From Fontisphaera persica (GTDB lineage: Bacteria; Verrucomicrobiota; Verrucomicrobiia; Limisphaerales; Fontisphaeraceae), in contig NZ_CP116615.1 of assembly GCF_024832785.1 (NCBI RefSeq), forward strand, positions 992,001 through 1,056,000: a stretch of 64,000 bases of DNA, given 5' to 3'. Under the pieces are notes generated by a model, which saw nothing but the letters and a program-made list of their open reading frames with translations, was not told where the DNA came from and did not search any database. Position 1 is the first letter of the stretch. Each line of letters starts with the position of its first letter. This document shows, one piece after another, positions 29,560 through 42,400 of this stretch. The position numbers and the translations under genes are program-made.

Positions 29560-30407
29560 CTTTTGCGCAAGGCGTGCTGTTGACCGCCGATACGCTGCAG
29601 TTGGGCGCCACGATTCGCGCCGGTTATATCTCCCTTTCCGTCGTGCAGCCGCTGGTGATGAGCCAGCCGGAGGGCGCGGCGCAGGGCGAAAACCGTCCCA
29701 TCCTGCTGCAGGCGGGCGCGCTGCGCATTGAACACGCGGGCGGCGTGGGCAACCTCGCCACACCTTTGATCACCCAGGTGGATCACTTGGAAGTCATCAC
29801 GCGCGGCAGCGACAGCAATGCAGCGGGGGTTTACCTCCTCGAACTGGATGGGCTGACGGTGGGCAATGTTCAAATTCCAGGCCTGAGCGAGAATCGGAGC
29901 GGGATCGAGACGCGCGGTGGTGATGTGTTCCTCATGAATCTGGCCGGGGTTCTGGTCATTGCTGCGGACTCGCCTGCTGCCACGGGTATTGAGGCGTGGG
30001 GCGGGGACATTGTGCTAACCACGGATCGGCTTTCCCTCCTGGCCCCGGTGCGCAGTTGGTATGGCGGGATGACGGGGGGCAGCGATGCGCAGCGCGGCAC
30101 GTTGGTATTGCAACCGTTGAATCCGTATCAATCCATCGGCGTGGGCCGGGGAGCCAGCGGCGCCTTCTACCTTACCAATGCCATGCTAGAGTTCATCATT
30201 GATGGTTTCGAGGATAGTGTGCCGGGCGGCTACGATGGGATTACCCTTGGCCGTGCCGACGGCCGGCATATCATTGAAATTGGCAGCTATGCCTATCGCG
30301 ATTCCGTCACTTTCCGCGCGCCAAGGCTTGGCGGTGGAATATTTGTAGTGGGCACGTTAAGCACGATTGCCGAGGCTCAATTGCGGTTGATTGGCCCAAC
30401 GCAATAA
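29544..30407 (+). CDS. C-terminal continuation of the first giant protein (frameshifted fragment)
   Basis: This frame opens with a GTG but its reading extends back to 29,493, directly overlapping the end of the preceding gene. It encodes beta-helix-like sequence without signal peptide or start site of its own. It contains 'GGDVFLMNLAG' and 'GGDIVLTTDRLSLLAP' strands and ends in 'ITLGRADGRHIIEIGSYAY', 'VTFRAPRLGGGIFVVG' and 'LRLIGPTQ'. This type of ending recurs, as far as I recall, in other giant LEPR-XLL/RTX proteins. Together with the frame evidence at 29,500 it is best read as the natural C-terminus (about 300 residues) of the gene that starts before base 1, not as an independent gene. If translated alone it would be about 287 residues. 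The stop is followed by an AT-rich 55-base gap. Confidence 0.75.
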   Translation: MAGELTFAQGVLLTADTLQLGATIRAGYISLSVVQPLVMSQPEGAAQGENRPILLQAGALRIEHAGGVGNLATPLITQVDHLEVITRGSDSNAAGVYLLELDGLTVGNVQIPGLSENRSGIETRGGDVFLMNLAGVLVIAADSPAATGIEAWGGDIVLTTDRLSLLAPVRSWYGGMTGGSDAQRGTLVLQPLNPYQSIGVGRGASGAFYLTNAMLEFIIDGFEDSVPGGYDGITLGRADGRHIIEIGSYAYRDSVTFRAPRLGGGIFVVGTLSTIAEAQLRLIGPTQ

Positions 30408-30462
30408 TAATGAAAATAATTTACACGAATAACTTGCGTAATGGTGAGTCCATATTAAACTG
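30408..30462. other. AT-rich gap between the two giant genes
   Basis: This 55-base spacer is much richer in A and T than its surroundings. I see no hairpin with a T tract and no convincing -35/-10 pair or Shine-Dalgarno sequence. The second gene may have its own promoter here or be read through from the first; the sequence does not decide. Confidence 0.5.
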
Positions 30463-33400
30463 GTGTCGTTACGTCAGTCACAAGCAATCAGGTCAGCGCC
30501 CAGTCAGGTCAGTTCCATTGTCTTTTTAATTTTGAGTGCCAATGCCCATATGCCTTTGAAGGGCAGCAACCACACCCTGGCCGGGACAGGCGATTTTCGC
30601 CTGGAACTGCTTGAAGCGCGGGTGTTGCTTTCGGCGGAGCCGTTGGCGGCGTGGGACGCGGGGCACGGCCAAGTAAAACCCTCGGAGGTGGAGGTCTGTG
30701 AATCTTGGAGTGAGACTCCGCTTTCTTCTGCAGTGGTGGCGGAGAACCAGGAAAGCTTGTGGGAGGGGGTGGAGTCAGTTCGCTGGTCGCCATTGTTGGA
30801 CACGTCTGATGCGAGCCAGCCTGGAGGTGAAGACGAAAGTCTGGTGGGCGATGATTTGGGAGGCACTCCTTTATTAGAAAAGGTGGCGGCACCGTTAACG
30901 GTTGGCGGAGAGGAAGTGGTGTTGGCGGCCAGTATGCTCATTTCGACCGAAGGGGACGAGGCACGTTTGGCACCAGCTTCTCTGCCCAATGAAAATCGGG
31001 GGCCACCGGCTGCTTCGTTGGTGGAAACACCGGTGCGTCATTTAACGGATATTGTGCTGGGGGCGGATGTTTATACCAATGGCGACAACAAGCTGTTCGA
31101 GGGCAATTTAATCATTGCAGCGGGCAAATCGGTAATCATCAGCACTGGTCCGTTGGGGGGTAACATCTATGTGGAGGGGAATCTTAACGGAACGGCTGAT
31201 CCTGGTAATCTGGCGGAATCCCTGACCATTATCGCCGGCAGTGGTGATTTGTTTATCCGCGGCGACATCGGAAATGCCACCCCGTTGCAAAATCTGACCA
31301 TCGTTTCCGCCGGCCGCGTGGTGGTGAATGGCAATATTCAAGTGCTGGGTCAATTGCGGATCATCAATACCACGGGGTCCATTAATCTGGGGGTGCCGCT
31401 GGTGGAGGGCGGGCCGGCTGGCAACATCCTTGCCGGCTCTGTGGAAATTTCCACAGAGGCCGAGCTTACCATACACGGCGCTTTGACAACGAGCGGCGGT
31501 GCGCCTTCCATTGTGCTGGCGGCCCGCCCGGTTTCCGGTACCGGAAACATCAACCTCAATGGCAACCTCACGACGGACGGCCCGCTGACCTTGACCGAGG
31601 CCGGGAATGTGCGTTTCCAGGGGGTGGTTGCCGTGGCTGGAGATTTGCGACAGTTGCGGGGGTTTGGCACCACGACCTTTGACCGGCAGGTGGCGGCGCG
31701 TGCCCTTGACCTTGCCACCGCGGCCCTGGTCTTCAATGACCGCGTGTCGGTGGCTGCCGGTCAGGACCTGGTTTTGTCCGCCGACGAAATTGATTTTAAT
31801 GGCGGCCCTGGCACGGTGACCAGTGGCGGGGTGGACAACAGCACGATTATTCTGCGTCCCACCCAGGCCATTGTGCCCATCAAGTTGGGGACAGCGGCCG
31901 GCGCCAACGTGGGGGTGCTTGACCTTTCGGTGAATGACTTGAATGCCATTAGCGACAAGTTTGGGGGCATCATCGTTGGTTGGGAAGGCTCGCCGGACAC
32001 GCCCGCTGCTTTGCAGCGCCGGGCGATGACCGCAGTGACCGCTGGCGGGAGCGATTTGGCGGCGGCGTGGTTGGAGCTGCGTTCGCCGGGATTGGATAAT
32101 GATTTGCGTTTTACGGCCAACGTTTTGGGCGCGAGCATGAATGGGGTGGTGGTGCGCATTTTTGACGATGCCACGATGGCTCCGGGGGTGGCGGAGGCGC
32201 GCTATTATGCCACCCAACGTTTGCTGGCCATCAATGTTCGGTTATTTGATACGACTGCCGCCGCCGTCCTTGATGCAGTCAACAATCACACCAAAGTGGG
32301 TGACACTCCGGCGGAGTATGACGCCGGCAATCGTCCCTTCACCGTGACGGCTGGCAGCGATTACACCACGGGTCTGGGGGTGTTTGAAACGGTGATTTCC
32401 GACCGGACGGCAGGGGGGGCGGATGCGGTGCCTGCCTCGGCAATGCTTGCAGTGCCGGGAGAGAACAATGATTTGCTTTTCACGGCCACGGCTCCGGGGA
32501 TGGGGAATAACGGCGCGACGTTGGTTTTATTGAATCGCGATGTGGCTGCGGTATCGGTGCAGTACCAGGCGGGGTCCAGGATTTTATTCGTCCAGGCTCG
32601 ATTGGTGGACGGACCCCATGGGGCGGCGCATACGCAAGCGGACATTATCACTGCCATCAACGCTGCTGGCGTTCCTTTCACCGCCGCTTCCGCTCCGACG
32701 GATGCCAACACTGATGGTCTCCTGGAGATGGGCCGCGCGGATTTGACCAATGCCGCGCAATTCCATGCAGCGTCCATTCGCGTCATTAACAACGTGACGG
32801 CTCCAGCTTCCCTTATCATGTCCGCCTGGGCAGGTGGCATCCTGACGCCTGTCGCGGGGGTCATGGGCACTTCCTCGTTGACGGCCACGGCCACTGGTCC
32901 CATACAGCTTAACACCAATGTGGCGACGGTGCAGGTGACGGCCACCGCCAATGGCGACATTTTGCTTGGGGAGGCGGATGCATTGACGGTTCTGGGAGCG
33001 TCCACTGCTGGTGGTTCCATCTATATTGTCAACGCAGCGGGTGATTTGACACTGGCAGCGGGCGGGGGTGTCAGGGCGGGGGGCACGGGCAACCTTGCTT
33101 TGCTGGCGGCGGCAGGTTTGTTGCAAAACAGCAATATTCAAACGGATGGGGGCAGCATTTCCCTGCAAGCGTTGAATGGTCCGGTGACCATGGCCGGAAC
33201 GGTTCAGACCGTGAGCAATGGCGGCAACGTTCGATACGCGGCGGTTGAAACGCTGGCGGTGGCCTTCATCAACGCCGGTGGCGGGCGCATCAGCTTGTGG
33301 TCCGCCAACGGTTCCATCAGCGATGCCAATGCCGCCGCGCTCAATTTGCAGGGCGCCCAACTGCGGCTTGCCAGTGGTGGTCAGGCCGGAGCGCCAGCCG

Positions 33401-36400
33401 ACTTGTTGGAAATATTCGTTGACACGGTGGCCGGTGCGGCGAATGGCGGCTTCTATTTAACCGAGTCCGACGATTTGGTGGTGGGGGCGGTTTCGGTGAC
33501 GGTGCAGGTGGTGAACTCCAATCTCTCCACGGCCACGCAGACGGACGCCACGCTGAACGGTTTGACGACGCAGGCGGGTGGTCATGGCGTGCTTGTCTCG
33601 CTTCTGGGTTCGCTTACCGTGGACCAGGGGGTGGTGGCAGGCACGGGGGGCAACCTTCGCCTGACGGCGTTGGCAGCAAACCGTGGGATTGTTCTGAATG
33701 CGCCGGTAACCACGGATACCGGCCATGTTTCGATGTTGGCGGGGCGCGACATAACTCAGAATACCGGGGGTAACGTGGTGACTGGCGGGGGGACGGTGGA
33801 TGTGGAGGCGGGCGGCGCGATTCTGATGCAAAATGGGGTAACCACCACTTCAGGGGGTGGGAATATTCGTTACCAGGCGGCTGGGCGAATCACTTTGGGT
33901 GGATTGAATGCGGGCACGGGCAATGTGTCGGTGATTTCCACCGGCAACGAGATTGTGGATGGAGGCGATAATCATCCAGAAATAACTGCTGCGCAGGGTC
34001 GGCTGAGCGCTGTGTTGGGCTTGGGAGCGGGAGCGAATCACCTGGATTTGGCGGTGGCCACGCTGGCGGCTGCAGCGGCCTCGGGAGGGGTGTTTATCAC
34101 CAATGTCGGTGCGCTTACCATAGACCAGGTGGGGCCCATGGCCGTGAACCGGGTGCAAGTTGATGGCGCCACACCGGCCGGTTTGCGTCAGGTGGATGGC
34201 GCCTTGAGTGATGTTGTGGCTTCCGCGGGACCGGTGGTGGTGGTGACGCAAAACGGCCACTTGACCATCAATGGCGGTGGCGATGCCAACGGTGTCCTGG
34301 CTTCGGGCAATATGCTTTTGCAGGCGCAAGGCACGGCGCAGGATTTACTACTTAATGCCGGGATACGGTCTAATGTGGGCCATATAACGCTTCTTGCCGC
34401 GCGGGACATTAACTTGAGTGCGGAGGGGGATGTCTTTACGCCCAATGGTGATGTGGACGTTCAAGCCCAGTCCGGTTCCCTAAATATGGCCGATGGCGCC
34501 GTCATTTCTGCCATGGGGAATATTACCGTGGCTGCGGCCGGTGACGTGGTGGTGGGCGCCATGCTCACGATGATGAATAACGTCAGCGTGACGGCTGGAG
34601 GCGCCATTTTGGATAATGACGATACGAGCACGGATTTCGGGGCGGTGCAATTGCGTCTGGCGGCCGGGACGGGTATCGGCAATGGCGCCAATTTAATGGA
34701 TTTGACAGTGCAGATGGTGGCGGCCACGGCGGGGGGAGGATTGTTTTTGAGCAACAGCGGCGCATTGACCATTGGCGCGCTGCCAGCGGTGTCAGCGATT
34801 CGCGTGCAGAGTGATGGCGGCCAGCAGGTGATCAGCCATGCTCCGGCCTTGGCGGGGGTCACCACCACCGCTGCCAATGGGCGGCTGGTGGTGCAGACAT
34901 TGGACGGCACGCTTAATGTAAATCAAGCCGTCAGCACGCATGGCTCCGGCAATCTGTTGTTGCTGGCGCAGACCGCTGGAAATGCCGACAAAGACATTTT
35001 GCTTAATGCCTCTGTGTCTTCGGTTTCGGGCTGGGTCAGTGTCGTGGCCAACCGCCATGTCATGCAAGCGGCCACGGCCGCCATTGCCACCGGCGGAGCT
35101 GGCACGGTGGATGTGGAGGCGGAAACAGGCCGCATTGAAATGGCCGATGGCGCTTTGACCCAGAGCGGCGGGGGGACCATCCGCTATGCGGCGGCGGCCA
35201 ATGTGCTCCTGAGTGGGTTGGATGCCGGGACGGGAGATGTGTCGGTGTTGTCCAGCCAGGGTTCGATTCTCGACAATGGCGATGCTCAGGTGGACATCCG
35301 CGCCGGGAATGTCCGGCTTGCTGCCGGGACGGCCATTGGCCAGTCCAGCAATCCGTTGGAGACGCAAATTACCGCGCTGGCAGCCCAGGCGGCGAATGGC
35401 GGCCTGTTTGTGCAGGAAGCGGATGCGTTGACGGTGGCGCTGGTGGGGCCGGTGAATTCTTACCGCGTGCGCGCGGCAGGGACCACTACTTTGTTGACGG
35501 ATGCCGCCATGACGGGGCTTACGACCACGGGCGGCAATGGTCCGATTGTCATACGGACGAGCCAGGGGACCTTGACGGTGCAGCAGACCATTACCACGCA
35601 TGGCACTGGAAATATTCTGGTGGAAGCGGGCGGCGCCAATGCGGACATTCAACTGGGAGCTCCGGTGGTAGCGCCGGCGGGCCACGTGACGCTGCTGGCC
35701 GCACGTGATGTATGGCAGCAGGCCGCTGGTGATCTTTCTGCCCTGGGTGGCACGTTGGACGTGGCAGCCAGCGCTGGCTCCATCAACATGGCCGATGGCG
35801 CCCTTAGCGAAACCGGCGGTGGTCACATTCTTTATGTCGCCTCCAATGACATTACGGTAGGTGGTTTATCTGCGGGCGCCGGGACGGTATCGCTCCAGGC
35901 TGGGCGCGCCGTATTGGACGGGGGCGATTCGCACACGGACATTGCGGCGGCGGCGGTGCGCGTGGTGGCGGGTGCAGGCGTGGGCTTGCCGGCGGACGCG
36001 CTGGAATTGTTGGCGGGAACGTTGGCCGCACAGGCAGGGGATGGGGTGTTTCTGAACGACGGTGATGATTTAATCATTGGTTCAGTGGCGGGCATTCAAG
36101 TGAGGCGGGTGGCGGCCAACGGTGGTTCGGCGCTGCATCCCGCCACGCCTGCGGCCAGTTTGGCAGGCGTGGCCACGGCGGGCGGGGATTATTCCATCAT
36201 CCTATGGACGTTGAATGGGGCGCTGACGGTGAACAGTTCCATCACGGCCTCCGGTGCGGGCAATATTCTGTTGCGGACCCAATCGGGGGTGGTGAACGAT
36301 AAAGATATTTTCCTGAACGCTTCCGTCAGTTCCGGTGGAGGCCATCTTTCCATTGTGGCGAATAGAAATGTGAGCCAGGCGGCGACAGCCACCCTGGCAA

Positions 36401-39400
36401 CGGGCGGCGTGGGGACCCTGTCGGTGGAAGCTCTGAATGGCTCCATTACCATGCAGGACAACGGCCTGGCCAGCGCATCAGCCATTAGTGCTGCGGGCAA
36501 TATTCGTTACCGGGCCGCGCAGAATGTCACCCTGGGCAGCCTCAACACCGCCACCGGGGATGTGAGTTTGAGCGCTGGGGCTGGCGGTATTTTTGATGGT
36601 GGCGATAGAGCGGTGGATATCCTGGGCAACAATGTCCGTTTGACAGCGGGCACCACGGTGGGTGCGGCTGGGAATTCACTGGAGTTGTCCGTCGCCGTGC
36701 TCGCGGCGCGGGCGGCCGCTGGGGGGGTGTATCTGAGTGAGGCGAGTGAGGTGACGGTGGGCACAGTGGGCGTGGTGGCAGCCCGGCGTGTGCAAACGGA
36801 CGCGTCCACGGCTACAAATCAGGACGCCGCAGCGTTGGCGGGGCTGGTCACTGCTGCCAACAATGGCCCGGTGGTTTTGCTGGCGTCGGGTTCGGTCACC
36901 GTCAACCAACCGGTTACTGCCCACGGGACAGGCAACATCCTGCTGAGCGCCGGTGCACAAACCGGGAATCTTGATCTTGCCCTGAATGCAGCCGTTTCCA
37001 CGACTTCCGGCCACATCAGTTTATTGGCGGCACGGCATCTTACGCAAACCAGCGACGGCGACATCACCACGAATGGAGGCACGGTAGATGCGCAGGCTTT
37101 TGGCGGAAACCTCAGTATGGCCGATGGGGCTTATGCGCAGTCGGATGGCGGGGTCATTCGTTATGCTGCCGGGGGCAATGTCACCTTGGGTGGCTTACTA
37201 GCGGGCAGTGGGGGGGTCAGTGTGACGGCGGCCGCGGGAACCATTACTGACGGAGGCGGCGCTCATGTGGAGATTAGTGCGGGGCGGGCGCAACTGGTTG
37301 CCGGTGCGGGCATCGGCAACGGTTCTGACCATCTGGAAATGGCTGTGACCACCCTGGCGGCGCAGTCCAACGCGGGCGGTTTATTTATCGTCAACAGCGG
37401 CGCGCTGAGTGTGGATACGGTGAGCGCGGTGATTGTGAATCGAGTGGATGCAGACGGCACCACGCCCGTGGCATTGCGGCAGACCGATGCCGCCCGGAGC
37501 GACATCGTGGTCACCGGGAGTGTGGTGCTGCAGACCAGCTCAGGCAGAATCACGGTGAACGATGGCACGGCGCCGGCGGGGGGAATGGGAATCACCGTCC
37601 AGAGCGGTCATCTCCTGCTGCGGACGCAAACCACGGGGGATAACATTCAAGTCAACGCGGTGGTCAGTGTGTCAGGCAGTGTGTCTCTCATGGCGGCAGG
37701 AGCAGTCAACCAGGCTGCCACGGGGCATGTGTTAGCCACCGCGGGCACGGTGGAGGTGAGTGCCAATGCCTTCACCATGGCGGACGGTGCCCGGCTGGTG
37801 ACTCAGGATGCCCATATTCGTTTGTTTGTCGCCGGGGATATGGTCCTGTCTGGCGTCCAGTCGGGCGCGGGAATGGTGAGTGCGTGGTCTCAGAATGGCT
37901 CCATCCTTGATGCGGGGGACACGCGGGAGGATATCACGGCAGCTCAAGCGCGTCTGGTGGCCGGAATTGGGGTGGGGCAGGGGGATAATCATCTGGAAAT
38001 CAACGTGAATGGGCTGGCCGCTTCGGCCACCAGTGGCGGCATTTTCCTCACCAATGCAGGCCATTTGACGGTGGATACGGTGGGGCCGGTCACGGTCAAC
38101 CGGGTGGATAGCGACGGTTCTGTGCCGGCGGGCTTGCGATTGGTGGACAATGCCTTGAGCGACGTAGTGACCAGCAGCGGCAATGGTTCGATTGTGCTGC
38201 GAACGGTCAATGGTTCGCTGACCGTCAATGATGGCGCCGCCCCGGCAGACGCCACTGGGATTCGCGCCCACGGGACGGGCAACATTCGTTTGGAAACTCG
38301 CACGACGGGAGCGGATGATAAAACTCTGACACTGAATGCAGCGGTGCGTTCCACGGCGGGACGCATTACGTTGCTCTCCAACGCTGCAATTACCCAGGCT
38401 GCGGCTGGTGACCTTCTCACCGGCGCTGCCACCATTGAGGTGGAGTCACTTCATGGCGGCATTTCCATGGCTGATGGAGCGGTGGCCCAAACCAGCGGCG
38501 GCACCCTACGTTATCGAGCTGTTGGCGACATCGTGGTCGGCGGACTGCTCAACGGCACGGGGGATGTGAGTTTGCTGGCTGGCGGGTCCATTCTGGATGG
38601 AGGCGATGCCGATGTTGACGTGCAGGCAGCGCGTTTGCGGTTGGTGGCCGGCAATGGGGCTGGTACGGGCATGAATGCTTTGGATACGGTCATTGCCGTA
38701 TTGGCGGCGCGCGCAGGGGCGGGCGGGCTTTTCCTCACGGAGGCGGATGCGTTGACGGTGGATGCCCTGGGAGTGATGACTGTCAGCCGCGTGGACAGCG
38801 ACGGTTCAACGCCGCTGGCCCTGCGGATTACCGACGCGGCGTTGACCGAGGTGCGCACGACGGGCGGGGGCGCCATCGTCCTGACTGCCGCCAACGGGAG
38901 TCTGACGGTGAATCAATCGGTGGTGGCGGACACCACCGGGAATATCCGCCTGGCCGCCTTTTCCAATGACGCCGATGAGATGGACGTGATGGTGAACGCA
39001 GCCATCGTCTCTGGCAGCGGCCATGTGACGGTGTTTGCCAATCGCGACGTGCGGCAAAGCGTGGTGGGGTCACTGACCACGGGCGGCGGCGCCATTAGCG
39101 TGGACGCCAGCACCGGCAGCATCGTCATGGAGAATGGCGCACTGACAGCTTCGGGCGGGGGGCCTGTTCGGTATTTTGCGGCGGGGGATGTGCGGCTGGG
39201 CGGTTTGAATGCGGGTGCGGGAATTGTCTCGGTGACCGCGGCCACGGGTCGCGTGCTGGATAATGGCGATGCCCACCCGGACATCACGGCGGCCGCCGCG
39301 CGGCTGGTGGGTGCGGGGGGCATTGGCACCCATGGCAATGCGCTGGACACGGCTGTCGCCACGCTGGCGGCGCGGGCTTTCGCGGGGGGCATTTTTGTGC

Positions 39401-42400
39401 TGGAAGAAGATGGCCTGGTGGTGGATGGAGTGGGACCCATGGTCATCTCGCGGGTGGCGCCCGATGGCACTGACTCGCCTGCCTATCGCGTGAATGAAGC
39501 GGCCTTGAGTGATGTGGTCACCACGGGTGGCAATGCCAGCATTGTTTTGCAAACCCTTAATGGCAGCCTCACCGTGCGCGACGGCGCCCATCCTGCTAAT
39601 GGCGTGGGGGTATCCGCCCACGGCTCGGGGCATGTATTGCTTGAAGCCCAGACCACGAGTGTCCATGACAAGGATGTTCAGTTGTTCGCCTCGGTGACTT
39701 CGGGCACGGGTTCCATTTCCCTGCTGGCGAATCGGCATGTTATTCAGGAAACGGGCGGGACAATACGCACGGGGGGAGCGGGTACCATCGAGGTCGAGGC
39801 GCGGCGTGGGTCGGCGACGATGCAAGGCAATGCTCTCGCCACCACGGCTGGGGGCAACGTGCGTTACAAAGCTGCGCAAGACGTCACCTTGACGACGCTG
39901 GATGCTGGCGGCGGTGATGTCAGCGTGCTGGCCACGGCCGGCTCGGTTTTGGATGGTGGCGATCTTGAGGTGGAAGTGCTGGCCCATCGCCTGCGGCTGG
40001 CGGCCGGCAATGGCATTGGGACGCTGGGCACGGGCGCGAACGCCCTGGAGACCAACGTAGCCGTGTTGTCCGCGCGCGCCGAGGCTGGCGGCATTAACAT
40101 TGTCGAGGCCAACGCCGTGGGGGTGGATGACGTGGCGGTGACGGTTTATCGAGTGGCGGCCAATGGCACGCTGGTTTTGGTGAATGATGCGGCGCAAAGT
40201 GACCTGGTGACCACTTCCGGCAATGGCTCCATTGTGCTGAGCACGCTGGGGGGCACCATCACCATGAACAGCGGCACGGCGCCCGGCGAGGGGGTAGCCG
40301 TTCGCGCTCACGGGACGGGCCATGTGCGCTTGGCCGCGGGCGGTCAGGATGCTGATTTGCTGCTTAACGCCAATATCGTTTCCTCTCAGGGCCACGTCAC
40401 ACTGGTGGCCGGGCGGCATGTCATCCTTGGGGCCGGTGTGGAGGTGCAAACCGGCGCTGGCTCCGTGGTGATGGATGCGGGGGCGGGTGGTTTGACCATG
40501 GAGGATAGCGCGCTCATTCAGAGTGCAACGGGCGCGATTCGATTGCGCGCGGCCAATTCCATCGTTCTGGGCGGGATTGCCACCGGAGGCAATGTGTCAC
40601 TCATTGCCACCGGAGGTTCCATTTTGGATGGCGGGGATGCGTATCTGGAGGTGGTTGCCAACGGGTTGCGGCTGGTGGCGGGCGTGGGGATAGGCCAGTT
40701 GGGCGCCAGCGCCAATGCCTTGGAAATCAATGTGGCCACGGTCAGCGCGCGCGCCGCTGGCGGCGGGATTAATTTGCTGGAGAGCAATCATATTGCGATT
40801 GATTCGGTGGCGGTCGTCTATGAGGAGGTGCAAGCCGATGGTTTGGTGAACTCCCTGACCGATGGGGTCCAAGGTGATCTGCGCACCACCGCCGGCAATG
40901 GCAGTATTGTATTGCGGACGCTGGCAGGAGCGCTGACCTTGAATGATGGCCTCAACCCGGCGGATGGCATGGCGGCCAACGCGCACGGTTCTGGCAATGT
41001 GCTGCTCATGGCATCCGGTTCTGCTGGGGACCTTGTGTTGAACGCGGGCGTGCAAAGCGCCGCCGGCAGCATCAGTTTGCGGGCGGAGCGGGATATTATC
41101 ATGGGAACGAATGTGAACGTGGTCACGCAGGGCGCCATCAGTGTGAATGCGGGACGCGATTTGGTCATGCAGGGCCGCAACCGGCTCGACGCCGGGAATG
41201 GCGACATCATTCTTCAGGTGCAAGGCGATGCCGCCGTCAGTGGGATTGCCACCACGGGCAATGTTTCCATTGCCGCCGCGACCGGCTCCATCCTGGATGC
41301 TGATGATACATCGCCGGACGTCACGGCCGGCGGCCTGCGGATGCAAGCGGCTGTGGGCGTTGGCACCCTGGGGGCGGGAGCCAATGGTCTGGAGGTGGCG
41401 GTCAACACGGTAAGCGCGCGCGCCGGCGCCGGTGGCCTCCATTTGTTGGAAGCCAATGCGTTGACGGTGGATGGCGTTTCGGCGACGATTACTGAAGTGC
41501 AGGAGGATGGCTCGGTGGTGACGATTACTGCGCCGCTACAAAGTGATTTGGCCGTGAGCCAGGGCGGCTCCATTGTGGTGCGGACCACGGCGGGCAGTCT
41601 GACCTTGAACGATGGAACGGCTCCGGCCAATGGAGCGGCCGTGACGACAACAGGCAGCGGGAATGTGCATTTAAGCGCCGGGGCCGCCGGGTCGGTGCTG
41701 CAAGTGAATGCGAATGTTCAGGCGGGGGTCGCTTCCGCGGGAGGTCACGTTACGGTGGCGGCACGGGCCATTCTAATGGCTGCCAATAGTCAAATATTCG
41801 CTGGTGGGGTGGGCACGCTGAATGTGGTGGCGGATGCGGGCAGCCTCACGATGCATCCCACAGCGAGTCTGGTCTCAGGCGGGGATATGCGGGTCAGCGC
41901 GTCTGCGGATGCCATTTTGGGGATGTTGGCGGCGCCGCTGGCCAATGTGGCCATTACCGCCACGAACGGCTCCATCACCAATGCCGGGGTGGCAGCTCCG
42001 CTGGTGAACGTGAACGCCAATCAACTTCGTTTGGCGGCGGGAACGGGGGTGGGCGTGCTCGGCGCCAATGCGTCGCCTTTGCGCACCAGCGTCTCGGCGA
42101 TTAGCGCGCGCGCGACAGGGGGTGGCATTCATGTGTTGGAAAGCGACGCGCTTGCCGTGGATGACACGGCGGTCACGGTGCAGGCAGTGCAAGTGGACGC
42201 CACCTTATCCGCATTGACCGAGGCGCGCCAGAATGATTTGCAGACGACTGCCGGCAATGGCTCGATTGTGTTGGTGACCACGGCGGGCAGCCTGACCTTG
42301 AATGAAGGCACCCCGTCAAACCTGCATGCCGTCAGCGCCCACGGCACCGGTCAGGTGCTGCTTGCCGCCGGGGGAGCGGGGGCCAGCTTCACGGCCAATT

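Larger units (their letters stand above)
19850..28035 (+). repeat. ELWxxDGT-like beta repeats in four separated stretches
   Basis: Stretches at about 19,850-21,140, 23,790-24,960, 25,480-26,255 and 27,230-28,035 are built from strands of the form 'L-Y-F-x-x-x-x-x-x-x-x-x-L-W' with [LW]-x-x-D-G-T turns: YHSDGTPANT, LWSTDGTLGNT, LWRTDGTAAGT, plus many 'LTAVGGRLFFT' and 'NTLYFTADDG' strands. ELWxxDGT repeats are known from large secreted bacterial proteins and are thought to form propeller blades. Two stretches are interrupted by ANND arrays, and a pre-peptidase C-like segment (about 25,010-25,470) separates two others. Confidence 0.7.

Noticed and set aside
29490-29560. Programmed -1 ribosomal frameshift joining the two frames
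   Set aside because: No X-XXY-YYZ slippery heptamer or convincing downstream stem is visible near 29,500; a single missing T explains the data more simply.
29557-29583. Stop-codon readthrough (or selenocysteine) at the TGA at 29,557
   Set aside because: The frame meets a second TGA eight codons later, and the residues before it are already out of family.
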